Below, in pieces: positions 51,475 to 59,791 of a stretch of 64,000 nt of DNA; the first letter of the stretch is position 1, and each line of letters begins with the position of its first letter. Source of the stretch: an uncultured Armatimonadota bacterium (GTDB lineage Bacteria > Armatimonadota > Fimbriimonadia > Fimbriimonadales > Fimbriimonadaceae); assembly GCA_903927345.1 (NCBI GenBank), contig CAIYMO010000030.1:20332-84331 (forward strand). The letters are read 5' to 3'. The position numbers and the translations under genes are program-made. The notes under the pieces are model-generated. The model was not told the DNA's origin. It ran no database searches and worked only from the letters and a program-made list of their open reading frames with translations.

Positions 51475-51768
51475 ATGAACGTCCTCTGTCCCAAGTGTGC
51501 TGAAGTCATGATGATCGTGGATCGCCAAGGGGTTCACATTGACTACTGCCCAAAGTGCCAAGGAGTCTTTCTCGATCGGGGCGAGCTTGAAAAGCTGATC
51601 CAGCTCTCGTTGCAACCTGCTCCCCAGTACCAACAACCGGTCTACCAGCAGCCGGTTTATCAACAGCCACCCCAACCGATGCGAAGAGACGATGACGACT
51701 ACGACTACAACTATAAGGGTCGCCGCCGACGTCGGAGTTTGTTGGGAGACATTTTCGACTTCGATTAA
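51475..51768 (+). CDS. TFIIB-type zinc-finger protein with Gln/Pro repeats
   Basis: A 97-residue protein. Residues 1-41 are a zf-TFIIB-type zinc ribbon: LCPKCAEVM, IDYCPKCQGVFLDRGELEKL. A repeat region follows (QQPVYQQPVYQQPPQP), then an acidic Asp/Tyr patch, five Arg and the end LLGDIFDFD. Such proteins are often small regulators of unknown target. The ATG at 51475 is chosen because the zinc ribbon starts at once and a -10 box precedes it. Its 3' end is copied again at 52438-52511. Confidence 0.85.
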   Translation: MNVLCPKCAEVMMIVDRQGVHIDYCPKCQGVFLDRGELEKLIQLSLQPAPQYQQPVYQQPVYQQPPQPMRRDDDDYDYNYKGRRRRRSLLGDIFDFD

Positions 51769-52435
51769 GCGATCAATACTGGGTCTTCTCAAGCTTGAAA
51801 GTGAAGCTTCCCTGCACACCTGACTTGAACTCAGGAGTGTAAGCAAAGATGGACGCTTTGTACTCGCCGTTCGAGAGCGACTTGCAGAAGAACTTGAACC
51901 TCAGCTGATCGCTCGAACATTCCGTTCTCCCAGCCGAATCAATAAACACCGCCAACGCTCCTCTTCCACAAGAGACTCCCTTTGAATGGCCGTGAACTAC
52001 CTTTCGGTACTCCGGAGTTCCAAACTTGACGGAGGGCTGACTGAGGCTAAACTTCGCCAGCTGCACTCCCGGGTTCACACTGACATGAATCTTGATCCCT
52101 TGATCATAAAGTACGTCCGACCCCTTCTGGAACGTAAGAACATAAACATCCGCCTCGTCCTTCTTTCCGTCGCTCTCTGCAGAGTCGCGTTGCAACCTCT
52201 TCTGAACCCGGGCATGATCAAACACCACTGGTTTTCCAAACAGAATCCCTTCTAGCCGAGCCGGTTGGGTAACAAGAAGCACTGCGATACAATTCATCAC
52301 AGTGACTTTTCCCTTCTGCTCCGAGCCTCTCCTCAGTAGATTTACCCGGTTCCCTTAGTATCATTTTGTTGTTCAAGGGCGTTTTTCTCAGTGGTGGAGC
52401 ACTTCGTTCACACCGAAGGGGTCGTGGGCTCAAGT
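51683..52435. repeat. Tandem duplication, copy A
   Basis: About 740 bases, from the zinc-finger 3' end through the unknown gene to a truncated tRNA-Val. The offset to copy B is 743 bases across the unknown gene and tRNA. Confidence 0.88.
51773..52297 (-). CDS. Unknown protein, tandem copy A
   Basis: A 174-residue protein of no family I recognise. It starts MNCIAVLLVTQPARLEGI, has a beta-rich middle (DVYVLTFQKGSDVLYDQGIKIHVSVNPGV) and conserved segments QPSVKFGTPEY, GHSKGVSCGRGAL and GEYKASIFAYTPEFKSGVQGSFTFKL. It is identical in length to copy B and about 75% alike by eye. Two or three conserved cysteines and the final strands suggest a secreted or surface beta-sandwich, but there is no clear signal peptide. 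AAGGGAAAA lies upstream of the ATG. Confidence 0.72.
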   Translation of the reverse strand: MNCIAVLLVTQPARLEGILFGKPVVFDHARVQKRLQRDSAESDGKKDEADVYVLTFQKGSDVLYDQGIKIHVSVNPGVQLAKFSLSQPSVKFGTPEYRKVVHGHSKGVSCGRGALAVFIDSAGRTECSSDQLRFKFFCKSLSNGEYKASIFAYTPEFKSGVQGSFTFKLEKTQY

Positions 52436-52436
52436 A
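52377..52436 (+). pseudogene. Truncated tRNA-Val(CAC) pseudogene
   Basis: It matches the intact tRNA at 53120 (offset 743) from the 5' end through anticodon TTCACAC to the T-arm, with changes in the D-stem (GTTTTTCTC for GGTTAGCTC). It then breaks off at CAAGT and continues into the zinc-finger 3' fragment, so it lacks the acceptor 3' half and CCA. Confidence 0.85.
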
Positions 52437-52437
52437 A

Positions 52438-52511
52438 GAAGAGACTTCGACGATAACCATAAGGGTCGCCGTCGCCGACGTTTGTTGGGAGACATCTTCG
52501 ACTTCGATTAA
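52438..52511 (+). pseudogene. 3' fragment of the zinc-finger gene
   Basis: It repeats the end of the gene at 51475: an Asp-rich stretch, five Arg, then LLGDIFDFD and the stop, in frame, with small deletions. There is no start codon; it is the left edge of duplication copy B. Confidence 0.82.
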
Positions 52512-52515
52512 GTCG

Positions 52516-53040
52516 TCAATATCCGAGTTTCCCGAGCTTGAAAGTGAAGCTTCCCTGCACGCCTGACTTGAACTCAGAAGTGTAAGCAAAGATGGACGCT
52601 TTATATTCACCGTTCGCCAGAGGCTTGCAGAAGAACTTGAACCTCACCTGATCGCTCGCTGCCTCCGTTTTCCCCGCCGATTTAATAAATGCTACCATCG
52701 CGCCTCGTCCACAGGAAACTCCTTTCGAGTGACCGTGCATGACCTTGGAGTACTCCGGCGTTCCAAACTTGACTGAAGGCTGTGTGAGGCTCACCTTCGC
52801 CAACTTCACTCCCGGGTTCACGTTGACATGAAATTTGATCCCTTGATCGTAAAACATGTCGTCCCCCTTCTTGAAGGTAAGAATATAAACGTCCGCCTCG
52901 TCCTTCTTTCCGTCGCCCTCTGCCGAGGCGCGACCCGAAGTCTTTTGAACAACCGCGTGGTCAAACACAACCGGTTTCCCAAACAAAATCCCATCTAGCC
53001 GGGCCGGCTGGGTAACAAGAATGGCGGCGATACAATTCAT
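52516..53040 (-). CDS. Unknown protein, tandem copy B
   Basis: A 174-residue paralogue of the protein at 51773, with the same conserved segments (QPSVKFGTPEY, HGHSKGVSCGRGAM, GEYKASIFAYTSEFKSGVQGSFTFKL). The ATG at 53040 corresponds exactly to the start of copy A; a longer frame to 53067 is not shared. Copies differ by scattered, mostly conservative changes and keep open frames, so both are probably under selection. Function unknown. Confidence 0.72.
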   Translation of the reverse strand: MNCIAAILVTQPARLDGILFGKPVVFDHAVVQKTSGRASAEGDGKKDEADVYILTFKKGDDMFYDQGIKFHVNVNPGVKLAKVSLTQPSVKFGTPEYSKVMHGHSKGVSCGRGAMVAFIKSAGKTEAASDQVRFKFFCKPLANGEYKASIFAYTSEFKSGVQGSFTFKLGKLGY

Positions 53041-53101
53041 CAAACTAGTTTTTCCCTTCTGCCCCAAGCCTCTACTCCGTAGACTTGCTGGGTTCCCTTG
53101 G

Positions 53102-53107
53102 TATAAT
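53102..53107 (+). promoter_or_regulatory. -10 box of tRNA-Val(CAC)
   Basis: A perfect TATAAT ends twelve bases before the tRNA 5' end. In copy A the same site reads TATCAT. Confidence 0.55.
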
Positions 53108-53119
53108 TTTGTTGTTCAA

Positions 53120-53194
53120 GGGCGGTTAGCTCAGTGGTAGAGCACTTCGTTCACACCGAAGGGGTCGTGGGTTCAAGTCCCGCACCGCCCACCA
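53120..53194 (+). tRNA. tRNA-Val (anticodon CAC)
   Basis: GGGCGGT (53120-53126) pairs with ACCGCCC (53184-53190), followed by A and an encoded CCA. The stem CTTCG/CGAAG closes the loop TTCACAC with anticodon CAC; the T-loop is TTCAAGT. Confidence 0.96.
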
Positions 53195-53204
53195 TGTTCC
53201 TGCA

Positions 53205-55709
53205 TTAATTCGATTGCCGCTTTCGATGCCACAGGATGTACCAGTAGCCGGCTCCAATCATCACCAGGCCGAGCAGGAGCAGAATCGCAACGCGAATAAG
53301 CGAATCAAGCTCAGACAGGTCGATTAAAACGACCTTCCCAACTGTGAGCGCAAACGCACCTAATCCGGAATAACGGACGAACCGGCGATCAAATCTGAAG
53401 CCCATCACCAGCAAGACAACCGCGTAGACCACCCAACTTGTGGTCAGGGCCGACACTTGATTCATTCCCGCTGGAGCCTTCGTCAGTGCCTCACCAAGCA
53501 AAATCGAGGTCAGAACCATTCCAAATACCGAACAAAGGATCGTGAACGGTGCTTCGTCCGACTCCTTGCGGGGCGTGATCCAGAAGAGCACAAGCAGGGA
53601 ACTCAGCGCTGTGACTTGAAGGGCCGGTCTCAGCCAGCTGACTTCAAAGTAGCTTCGAACAGCAATCCCCGCCGCCGCGCAAAAAAGCCAGGAGACCCAA
53701 GCCAAACTCGCGTTATCGACGCTGCGCCGTTTGACCGCCAACAGTGTCCAAACAACGTTCAAAAGACCGAGGCCAAAGTAGACGATCGAACTTTCATTAA
53801 ACGAGCCGACTCGGTGAGTGCCGACAATCTGAAGTCCGCGAACAAAGTAGATCGAGAGCAGTCCACCAAGAATCACGCGCACCACCGGAAGCATTTCCTC
53901 CGAAATCCGCCGCCCGATCCCCTTTGCCGCCAAAACTGTGTTCAACGTTGCCAGCATCAGCAACAGACCGGTGAGCCACTGTGGATTCATCGTCGGCTCT
54001 TTAACGAGGGCAAGGGAAGTTGAAAGAAGACCCAACAATGCCGCCGAAAGAATCAGACCAACTCGCCCTGTGCGATCCGCAAAGAACGTGCAACCAAGGC
54101 ACCCTACTGCGAGCCCAAGAATCGCGCTGTCGTCCCAATACAGGCGAAGCACCGTATTCGGAAGCGTGATCATGAGCACCCTGACGACGAGTCCAACGAG
54201 GCCCATGGAGCCAAAAAACAGCGTGAAATCGCTAGAATCTCGATCGAAATGTGCGAGCGCGTAACGGATTGCGAGCAAAAACACCACCGCGTAACTCGCC
54301 AATAAGCCCATTTCGGGGATCAGCAACAAATTCGTGTTGTGCAGTCCCGGCATCTGTAATTTGATCGCGTAGGCAATGACAGAAAGTCCGAATGTCACAA
54401 GCCCCGACCAGTACACGACAAGGTTTGGTCGCCTCAGCGCAAATACGAGTAACGCCACCGCCTCGCCTGAATACAGAAACGCCGCAACAGTCGATTTGAA
54501 TCCCATGGGGAAGAAGACGGCCACGGTTACCAACGTTCCCAAAAGCGTTGCCTGCTTGGGTCGCTCCTCAGTGATAAGCTTCGTCCCGATGACCCCACAC
54601 AGCAGACCCAGACCCATGATATGGAACGACGGATGTCGACCCTCTTCTGTCAGAAATCCGGTTAATCCGGTGGCGAAGATCAGGGCCGATGGAAGAATCC
54701 CGTGCCGATCAAAATCGCTCTCTTTAAATAGCCGTGCGCTCAGGAAAATGCCAGCTCCTGAACTCGCGTAAAGAGAGCAAATCTTAAGCAGAAAGCCTGT
54801 GTTCGAATTGATCACGGGCAGGAGAGCAAGGGTGGCAAGAACCCAGCTTCCAACCGCCATGTCGTACCAACGGTTCTTTAGGATGATCCATCCGGCAGGC
54901 ACCAAAATCAGGAAGTGGAGGCAGAGGTCCAAAACCGCCTTTGACTCTTTCATCGGCATCATAGCCGCGGCAAATCCGCCCAGTAAACCTAAACCAAGGA
55001 ACGACTTTGATGCCCGAGAGTGCGCGTAACCCAAGTTCAAAAAGCTGAGCAGGACATACAAACCGACAAGAACTTCGCCGGCAAACAGATGCTTGTAGAG
55101 GTGGGCTCCCGCAAAACTCGCATACAGTCCCGCCGAGCCAATTCCCACCATCAATTGGCCAAAATCTTCCCGCTCGTTTCGCTTCCAAAATCCAATGCCG
55201 ACGAACGCCAGGCAGAGCAGGACCTCTCCCGTAAATTGGATCGGGGGCGTCACGTATCCTCGTGATATCATGACCGCGGCGAGGAACAAAAACGCCGCCA
55301 GCACAACAACCGCTCCGCCCCGGAGAAGCCCGTTGATCCCAAGTTTGTATTCAAGCTCATCGTGATCAAGTGGCGCGGAACTGACCGATGACACCGGGGC
55401 TGCCCCTGCATCTGTATTGACCCGAGGGTCAATAACAGGATCTACCGGTGATGCTTTCGGGATTGTCTTCCAAGGTTCCTTAGGGGACGAAGTCGGCTTC
55501 TCTTGCTGCTCAACGACGAGATTCAGTTCTACAATAGGCGGAACGGAAAGAACCGGTTCCTGAATCAACGGGGCGACCTTCTCCTTGGCAGCCTGCTCTG
55601 CGAGAGGAGGCGGGCTCAGGCTTGCCTCTAGCGCGGAGAAGCGCTCCTGAAGCTCCAGCAAGCTTTGCTCAAGCTTTGCAATCCTAACGTCCGGTTCTTC
55701 GTGACTCAA
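53205..55709 (-). CDS. DUF2339 polytopic membrane protein
   Basis: An 834-residue membrane protein. Residues 1-40 form a coiled coil (IAKLEQSLLELQERFSALEASL), then a Pro-rich linker to about 125. After that comes a long series of some two dozen hydrophobic helices with the DUF2339 opening YKLGINGLLRGGAVVVLAAFLFLAAVMISRGYVTPPIQF. No known activity; related proteins sit in the inner membrane. The best start is a TTG at 55709 (MSHEEPDVR). It is transcribed towards tRNA-Val(CAC). Confidence 0.83.
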   Translation of the reverse strand: MSHEEPDVRIAKLEQSLLELQERFSALEASLSPPPLAEQAAKEKVAPLIQEPVLSVPPIVELNLVVEQQEKPTSSPKEPWKTIPKASPVDPVIDPRVNTDAGAAPVSSVSSAPLDHDELEYKLGINGLLRGGAVVVLAAFLFLAAVMISRGYVTPPIQFTGEVLLCLAFVGIGFWKRNEREDFGQLMVGIGSAGLYASFAGAHLYKHLFAGEVLVGLYVLLSFLNLGYAHSRASKSFLGLGLLGGFAAAMMPMKESKAVLDLCLHFLILVPAGWIILKNRWYDMAVGSWVLATLALLPVINSNTGFLLKICSLYASSGAGIFLSARLFKESDFDRHGILPSALIFATGLTGFLTEEGRHPSFHIMGLGLLCGVIGTKLITEERPKQATLLGTLVTVAVFFPMGFKSTVAAFLYSGEAVALLVFALRRPNLVVYWSGLVTFGLSVIAYAIKLQMPGLHNTNLLLIPEMGLLASYAVVFLLAIRYALAHFDRDSSDFTLFFGSMGLVGLVVRVLMITLPNTVLRLYWDDSAILGLAVGCLGCTFFADRTGRVGLILSAALLGLLSTSLALVKEPTMNPQWLTGLLLMLATLNTVLAAKGIGRRISEEMLPVVRVILGGLLSIYFVRGLQIVGTHRVGSFNESSIVYFGLGLLNVVWTLLAVKRRSVDNASLAWVSWLFCAAAGIAVRSYFEVSWLRPALQVTALSSLLVLFWITPRKESDEAPFTILCSVFGMVLTSILLGEALTKAPAGMNQVSALTTSWVVYAVVLLVMGFRFDRRFVRYSGLGAFALTVGKVVLIDLSELDSLIRVAILLLLGLVMIGAGYWYILWHRKRQSN

Positions 55710-55763
55710 ACCACTATCCCCCGTCCGGATGCTACCGCACTATGTAGCAACCAAAAGCACTCT

Positions 55764-56102
55764 CTAATGAAACGGGCGAACCTCAACGTCTCCGCGGCAA
55801 GCTGCAGCGGCTTTGTGACCCCATTTGAGGGCTTCAGCCTCGTCTAAGACATCGATTACCCAAAATCCGTCTACATACTCCTGAGCATTCAACAAAGGGC
55901 CGCTGATCGCCGAGACCTGACCATCTGCCGATCTCCGAATCATTGTCGCCAAGTTCGGGTCTTTGAGCCCGCCAACAAATACTCGAACGTTTGCGGCCAC
56001 CATTTCGTCGTTAATGGCATCAATATAAACCGTCATCTCCCCATCGTGTTGAGCCGCTCCCGACCATCCCAACGGTCGGTGAATTGCAATTAGGTATTTC
56101 AT
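55764..56102 (-). CDS. YCII/DGPF-type small protein
   Basis: A 112-residue protein of the YCII-related ferredoxin-like fold: MKYLIAIHRP, FVGGLKDPNLATMIRRSADGQVSAISGPLLNAQEYVDGFWVIDVLDEAEALKWGHKAAAA, EVRPFH. The pattern GP..xxKExxxGFWxxDxxxxxEAxxWA..(P) is that of the DGPF group, often linked to ECF sigma factors, though none is near. An AGGA precedes the ATG. Confidence 0.8.
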   Translation of the reverse strand: MKYLIAIHRPLGWSGAAQHDGEMTVYIDAINDEMVAANVRVFVGGLKDPNLATMIRRSADGQVSAISGPLLNAQEYVDGFWVIDVLDEAEALKWGHKAAAACRGDVEVRPFH

Positions 56103-56126
56103 GGCTAGTGTCCTGGTGCGTTCATC

Positions 56127-57356
56127 TTACTGTACTTTGAACGGATAATTTGCACAGGCCGCCGACCCCATTTCATCTCGAACGTAAACGAAAATGCGGT
56201 AGCGACCAGGAAGGGAAGGAACCTGACATTCGAGTTCACCACCCTCGGCTACATCCCAGCCGCCCGGGACGACTGCTCCGGTCTTCTCACCTTGACCGTC
56301 ATGCTTCCGCTCAGGTGTCTCGTCTCGAACCTCCCACCGAACCTTGAGAGGCTTCGATTCAGGATCGTGATACTTGACACTTGCTCGAAGCGACGACCCA
56401 ACGGCAACTTCCTTCCCCTTAATGTCGACGTCAAACGAATCAATCTCCGGACTGCAATTGTGGGGTAGATGCCCCGTCCAAGCCCGGATCATCACATCAA
56501 TGGCCTGTGTCCGCTCGCCGGTCGGCAAGTACATTCCAAACCATGTCGGCGTTTCCTCCTGCTTGCTCCCCCACATAAACGCATAAGATCCCAGGCACCA
56601 ACCCGGTTGTGAGGCGACCGCGATTCGATAGTCCGAGGCGTACTTCGCCGCCTTCTGAGTTGAGGTTGGCTCATATGCTGCTCCCCAAGATGTCTTCGCC
56701 GACTCCCAAGGTCCGAGTGGACCAAACTCGGTGACAATATAAGGCTTCGTCCATCCTGCCTCCCGTAATCGCTTAGGAAGCGTCGGCAACCCGCCATAAC
56801 TATTGATCCCCAAGACATCGATCGACGGGCAGTATCGCTTGATGTTGGCAATCTTCTGCGGTGAGATATCGGCAACCACGGTCGAAACCGGGTGGTTTGG
56901 ATCAACTGACTTCGCCATTTTCGCGAGCTGTTCAATCGCCATCCAAGTTTCCGGGATGTCGTTTCCAACTTCCATCTCATTCCCCAAACTCCACATCAGT
57001 ACTGCCGGGGAGTCTTTGAACTTCAAAATGTCTCGCTTCACCGCTTCGTACTGCTCGGCGACCTGCTTGGGATTCTTGTAGTCGAAATACTCTTTGTGGC
57101 CGAGCCACAAACCAAACATCACCGTCAGCCCCCGCTGCGTTGCTTCCTCAATCACCTTTGGAGCCTGATCGGCCCCCCAAATGCGAATCGAATTCCCGCC
57201 TGCTTCCTTAAGTTGCTTCATCCCACCAGTTCCGCCAGCTCCCTTGATAAAGAACTTTTGCGTTCCCCGCATGATCTGGTAGCCCGAACCCACCTTAACG
57301 ATTGACACCTTGTTTGCGGTTTGTATCGTAATCGCGAAAATTGAGGCAAGAAGCAT
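56127..57356 (-). CDS. Secreted GH2-like TIM-barrel glycosidase
   Basis: A 409-residue exported enzyme (short signal MLLASIFAITIQTANK). The TIM barrel begins FFIKGAGGTGGMKQLKEAGGNSIRIWGA and has the acid/base Glu in SLGNEME and the nucleophile Glu in IVTEFGPLGPW, as in clan A enzymes (GH2/GH5-like). The GNE pair and GxNSIRIWGA fit the GH2 C-terminal domain without its N-terminal beta domains. A C-terminal immunoglobulin-like domain follows (about 305-409). A TAGAAT box six bases upstream of the ATG is present. Confidence 0.8.
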   Translation of the reverse strand: MLLASIFAITIQTANKVSIVKVGSGYQIMRGTQKFFIKGAGGTGGMKQLKEAGGNSIRIWGADQAPKVIEEATQRGLTVMFGLWLGHKEYFDYKNPKQVAEQYEAVKRDILKFKDSPAVLMWSLGNEMEVGNDIPETWMAIEQLAKMAKSVDPNHPVSTVVADISPQKIANIKRYCPSIDVLGINSYGGLPTLPKRLREAGWTKPYIVTEFGPLGPWESAKTSWGAAYEPTSTQKAAKYASDYRIAVASQPGWCLGSYAFMWGSKQEETPTWFGMYLPTGERTQAIDVMIRAWTGHLPHNCSPEIDSFDVDIKGKEVAVGSSLRASVKYHDPESKPLKVRWEVRDETPERKHDGQGEKTGAVVPGGWDVAEGGELECQVPSLPGRYRIFVYVRDEMGSAACANYPFKVQ

Positions 57357-57362
57357 GAGATC

Positions 57363-57368
57363 ATTCTA
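57363..57368 (-). promoter_or_regulatory. Leaderless -10 box (TAGAAT)
   Basis: TAGAAT ends six bases before the ATG at 57356. TTGCCA lies 20 bases further upstream. Confidence 0.52.
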
Positions 57369-57396
57369 GCCCCTGATGCTTCATAATCATGGCAAG

Positions 57397-57867
57397 ATGC
57401 AGGAGAGGCCAAGTTGGGACACCTATTTCATGGAGATTGCCCATCTCGTAGCAACTCGTGCAACCTGCCCTCGCCGATCTGTAGGCGCCGTTCTTGTCAA
57501 GGATAGACGTATCCTCGCCACCGGTTACAACGGCGCTCCAAGAGGAATCTCGCACTGCCCAGACGAAGGCGGAACCACGGATTGGCCCAAGGGATGTCTT
57601 AAAGCAGGTCACTGTATCCGGGCACTCCACGCCGAGCAAAATGCGTTGCTATCGGCAGCCATGATCGGAACTCCCTGCGCCGGAAGCACAATCTACGTCA
57701 CCTGCCAGCCATGCAACATGTGCGCAAAGATGTTGATCAACGCGGGAATCGAGCGAGTGATCTACGAAGGCGACTATCCGGACGAGTTCTCTCTCGAACT
57801 GTTCCGCGAATCAGGAATGGAGCTTTATCGTTACGTCGATAAAGGTCTTGTGGCGGTGGAACTTTGA
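57397..57867 (+). CDS. dCMP/cytidine deaminase-family protein
   Basis: A 156-residue zinc deaminase, probably dCMP to dUMP for thymidylate synthesis. It starts MQERPSWDTYFMEIAHLVATRATC, typical of dCMP deaminases, and contains GYNGAPRGISHC, HAEQNALL (zinc His and catalytic Glu) and TCQPCNMC (zinc cysteines). The ATG at 57397 gives the usual N-terminus and is nine bases after CATAAT; a longer in-frame start at 57376 exists. The next gene begins with TTG overlapping its stop. ComE-type or tRNA deaminases are less likely. Confidence 0.9.
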   Translation: MQERPSWDTYFMEIAHLVATRATCPRRSVGAVLVKDRRILATGYNGAPRGISHCPDEGGTTDWPKGCLKAGHCIRALHAEQNALLSAAMIGTPCAGSTIYVTCQPCNMCAKMLINAGIERVIYEGDYPDEFSLELFRESGMELYRYVDKGLVAVEL

Positions 57868-58892
57868 CAACTCTTGCAGCAATCGGCGACTCACTCAAAG
57901 GCATGAAGCAACCCTTCATAGCCGGCATCATCGCTCTTGCAGTCAGCTATCTCCTCACCCCGTTCGTCCGAAAGTTGGCAATCCACAAAGGTGCCGTCGA
58001 CGATCCAACTCGAGATGATCGTCGCGTCCACACTGAGCCCATCCCACGATGGGGAGGTCTCGCGATCTACGCCGGGATTCTGGTTTCAGTCGTCGCAACC
58101 TTCCTCATCAGCGGCCAGCCGCTGAAGCCCTACGTCCTCGGCATTCTCCTCATCAGCGGTGTTCTCATGCTCGCAGGTGCTCTTGATGATCTCTACCAGT
58201 ACAAAGCGAAGATCCAAGCTGGAATCCTTTTCTTAGCGGGCGTCGCCATCCAATTCTTCTACCAAAATCCCGCAGACTGGAAGCTCTCCCGAGTTCACAT
58301 TTACGGCTTCGAAATGCCCTTCACGGGTCAGTACATCTGGCTCGCTTGGGCTGCGATTCCATTGACCGCAATTTACATCTTTGTCGTTACCAAAACGATG
58401 GACACGATCGATGGAATTGATGGACTCACCGCGGGAATCGCCACAATCGCCGGATCAACTCTCACCCTGATCGCCGTCTTCGGTGCTCAGCCCCGTGTTG
58501 CCATCCTCGCCGCCGCTGTTGCAGGAGCCTCGCTCGGCTTCCTGCGCCACAATTACAACCCCGCGAAGATCTTCATGGGGACAGGTGGCGCCTACGTCCT
58601 TGGATTCACCCTTGCCTGTCTCAGCGTCGTCGGAACCCTAAAAACTGCCGCCGCCGCCGCGATATTCATGCCGCTACTCATCTTCGGTCTCCCGCTGATC
58701 GATGCCATGAACGTCGTCATCCGAAGAATCAAGAACAAGGTTCCGATCACGCAAGCCGACAAGCGACACATGCACCATGAGTTGCTCGCACGCGGCCTCT
58801 CCCAACGCCAGACCGTTTGGGTTTTGTATATCGCTGCGGCGGTACTCTGTACCGCTGGGCTCCTGGTCATCAGAGTCTTTGGCGCAAAGTAA
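57864..58892 (+). CDS. Undecaprenyl-phosphate sugar-1-phosphate transferase (TagO/WecA family)
   Basis: A 342-residue, roughly ten-helix membrane enzyme that transfers GlcNAc-1-P (or a related sugar) to undecaprenyl phosphate, starting O-antigen, teichoic-like or capsule polymers. Motifs: DDPTRDDRRVHTEPIPRWGG, ALDDLYQYKAK (Mg-binding Asp pair), DTIDGIDGLTAGI (catalytic) and DKRHMHHELLARGL (His-rich end). MraY is less likely since the HMHHEL end is WecA/TagO-like. The start is either TTG 57864, overlapping the deaminase stop, or ATG 57903. uppP follows directly. Confidence 0.9.
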   Translation: MTTLAAIGDSLKGMKQPFIAGIIALAVSYLLTPFVRKLAIHKGAVDDPTRDDRRVHTEPIPRWGGLAIYAGILVSVVATFLISGQPLKPYVLGILLISGVLMLAGALDDLYQYKAKIQAGILFLAGVAIQFFYQNPADWKLSRVHIYGFEMPFTGQYIWLAWAAIPLTAIYIFVVTKTMDTIDGIDGLTAGIATIAGSTLTLIAVFGAQPRVAILAAAVAGASLGFLRHNYNPAKIFMGTGGAYVLGFTLACLSVVGTLKTAAAAAIFMPLLIFGLPLIDAMNVVIRRIKNKVPITQADKRHMHHELLARGLSQRQTVWVLYIAAAVLCTAGLLVIRVFGAK

Positions 58893-59774
58893 ATGGACAT
58901 TATCCAAGCGATCGTTTACGGTGTTGTTGAAGGGGCAACCGAGTTCATTCCGGTGTCCTCAACGGCTCACCTCTACCTTGTGCCCTACGTATTCGGGTGG
59001 GAAAAGCCGCCAACTGAGTTCACTGCGATCATTCAGCTCGGTGCAATCCTTGCCGTCGTTCTGTACTTCTGGAAGGACCTATCCAGTGCCGCAACTGCGT
59101 GGGTGAAATCGTTCTTTGGAGGACCCAAAGACACCATCGAAGTGAAAACTGGCTGGGCTGTCGTCATCGCTACGATGATCATCTCGGTGGTAGGTTTGGC
59201 ACTCCATAACTACATCGAGGGTCCATTCCGTTCGCTATGGGTCATCGGCTCATCGCTAATCGTCATGGGCCTTGTCATGATCATCGCCGAGAAGCGTGCT
59301 TCTCTCAGCCGAACAAGTGAGTCAGTCGGCCGACGTGACGGAATCATCATTGGACTCTGGCAGTGCGTCGCGTTGATCCCAGGAATGAGCCGAAGTGGCT
59401 CCACGATTTCTGGCGCCCTCTTCAGCGGGTTCGACCGAGCCTCCGCAGCACGGCTTTCATTCCTCATGTCGGTTCCTGCCATTGCTTTGGCCGGAGCCTA
59501 TGAAGGCATCAAGGAAATCAAACACCTTAAAGAAGCGAACCTCGTTGCACCAACTCTGGTTGCGACCGTCGCCAGCTTTGTCGTCGGCTACGCCTGCATC
59601 CGATGGCTGATGAACTTCCTCCAGCGGAAGGGCGTTGTCCCGTTCGTCGGTTACCGTGTCGCCCTAGGAATCTTCGTCCTCGTTATGTGCGCAACGGGTC
59701 GATGGAATCCAAATCCGGAGATGGAGTCGACCGCAACCCCGTCCACTGTCGCCGCAACTACGAGCGGGAATTAA
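58893..59774 (+). CDS. uppP: Undecaprenyl-diphosphatase
   Basis: Dephosphorylates undecaprenyl diphosphate to recycle the lipid carrier, in the inner membrane. The 293-residue protein has VVEGATEFIPVSSTAHL (two catalytic Glu and Ser) and IPGMSRSGSTISGALFSGFDRASAARLSFLMS (catalytic Arg). It starts immediately after the TagO-type transferase gene with no gap. This pairing makes sense, since one consumes and the other regenerates undecaprenyl phosphate. Confidence 0.95.
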   Translation: MDIIQAIVYGVVEGATEFIPVSSTAHLYLVPYVFGWEKPPTEFTAIIQLGAILAVVLYFWKDLSSAATAWVKSFFGGPKDTIEVKTGWAVVIATMIISVVGLALHNYIEGPFRSLWVIGSSLIVMGLVMIIAEKRASLSRTSESVGRRDGIIIGLWQCVALIPGMSRSGSTISGALFSGFDRASAARLSFLMSVPAIALAGAYEGIKEIKHLKEANLVAPTLVATVASFVVGYACIRWLMNFLQRKGVVPFVGYRVALGIFVLVMCATGRWNPNPEMESTATPSTVAATTSGN

Positions 59775-59791
59775 CCTCGCAACCAGAAAAC

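Larger units (their letters stand above)
52438..53178. repeat. Tandem duplication, copy B
   Basis: Second copy of the unit: zinc-finger 3' fragment, the second unknown gene and a complete tRNA-Val(CAC). Confidence 0.88.

Noticed and set aside
52377-52436. Functional second tRNA-Val(CAC)
   Set aside because: The acceptor 3' strand, part of the T-arm and CCA are missing and the D-stem is altered.
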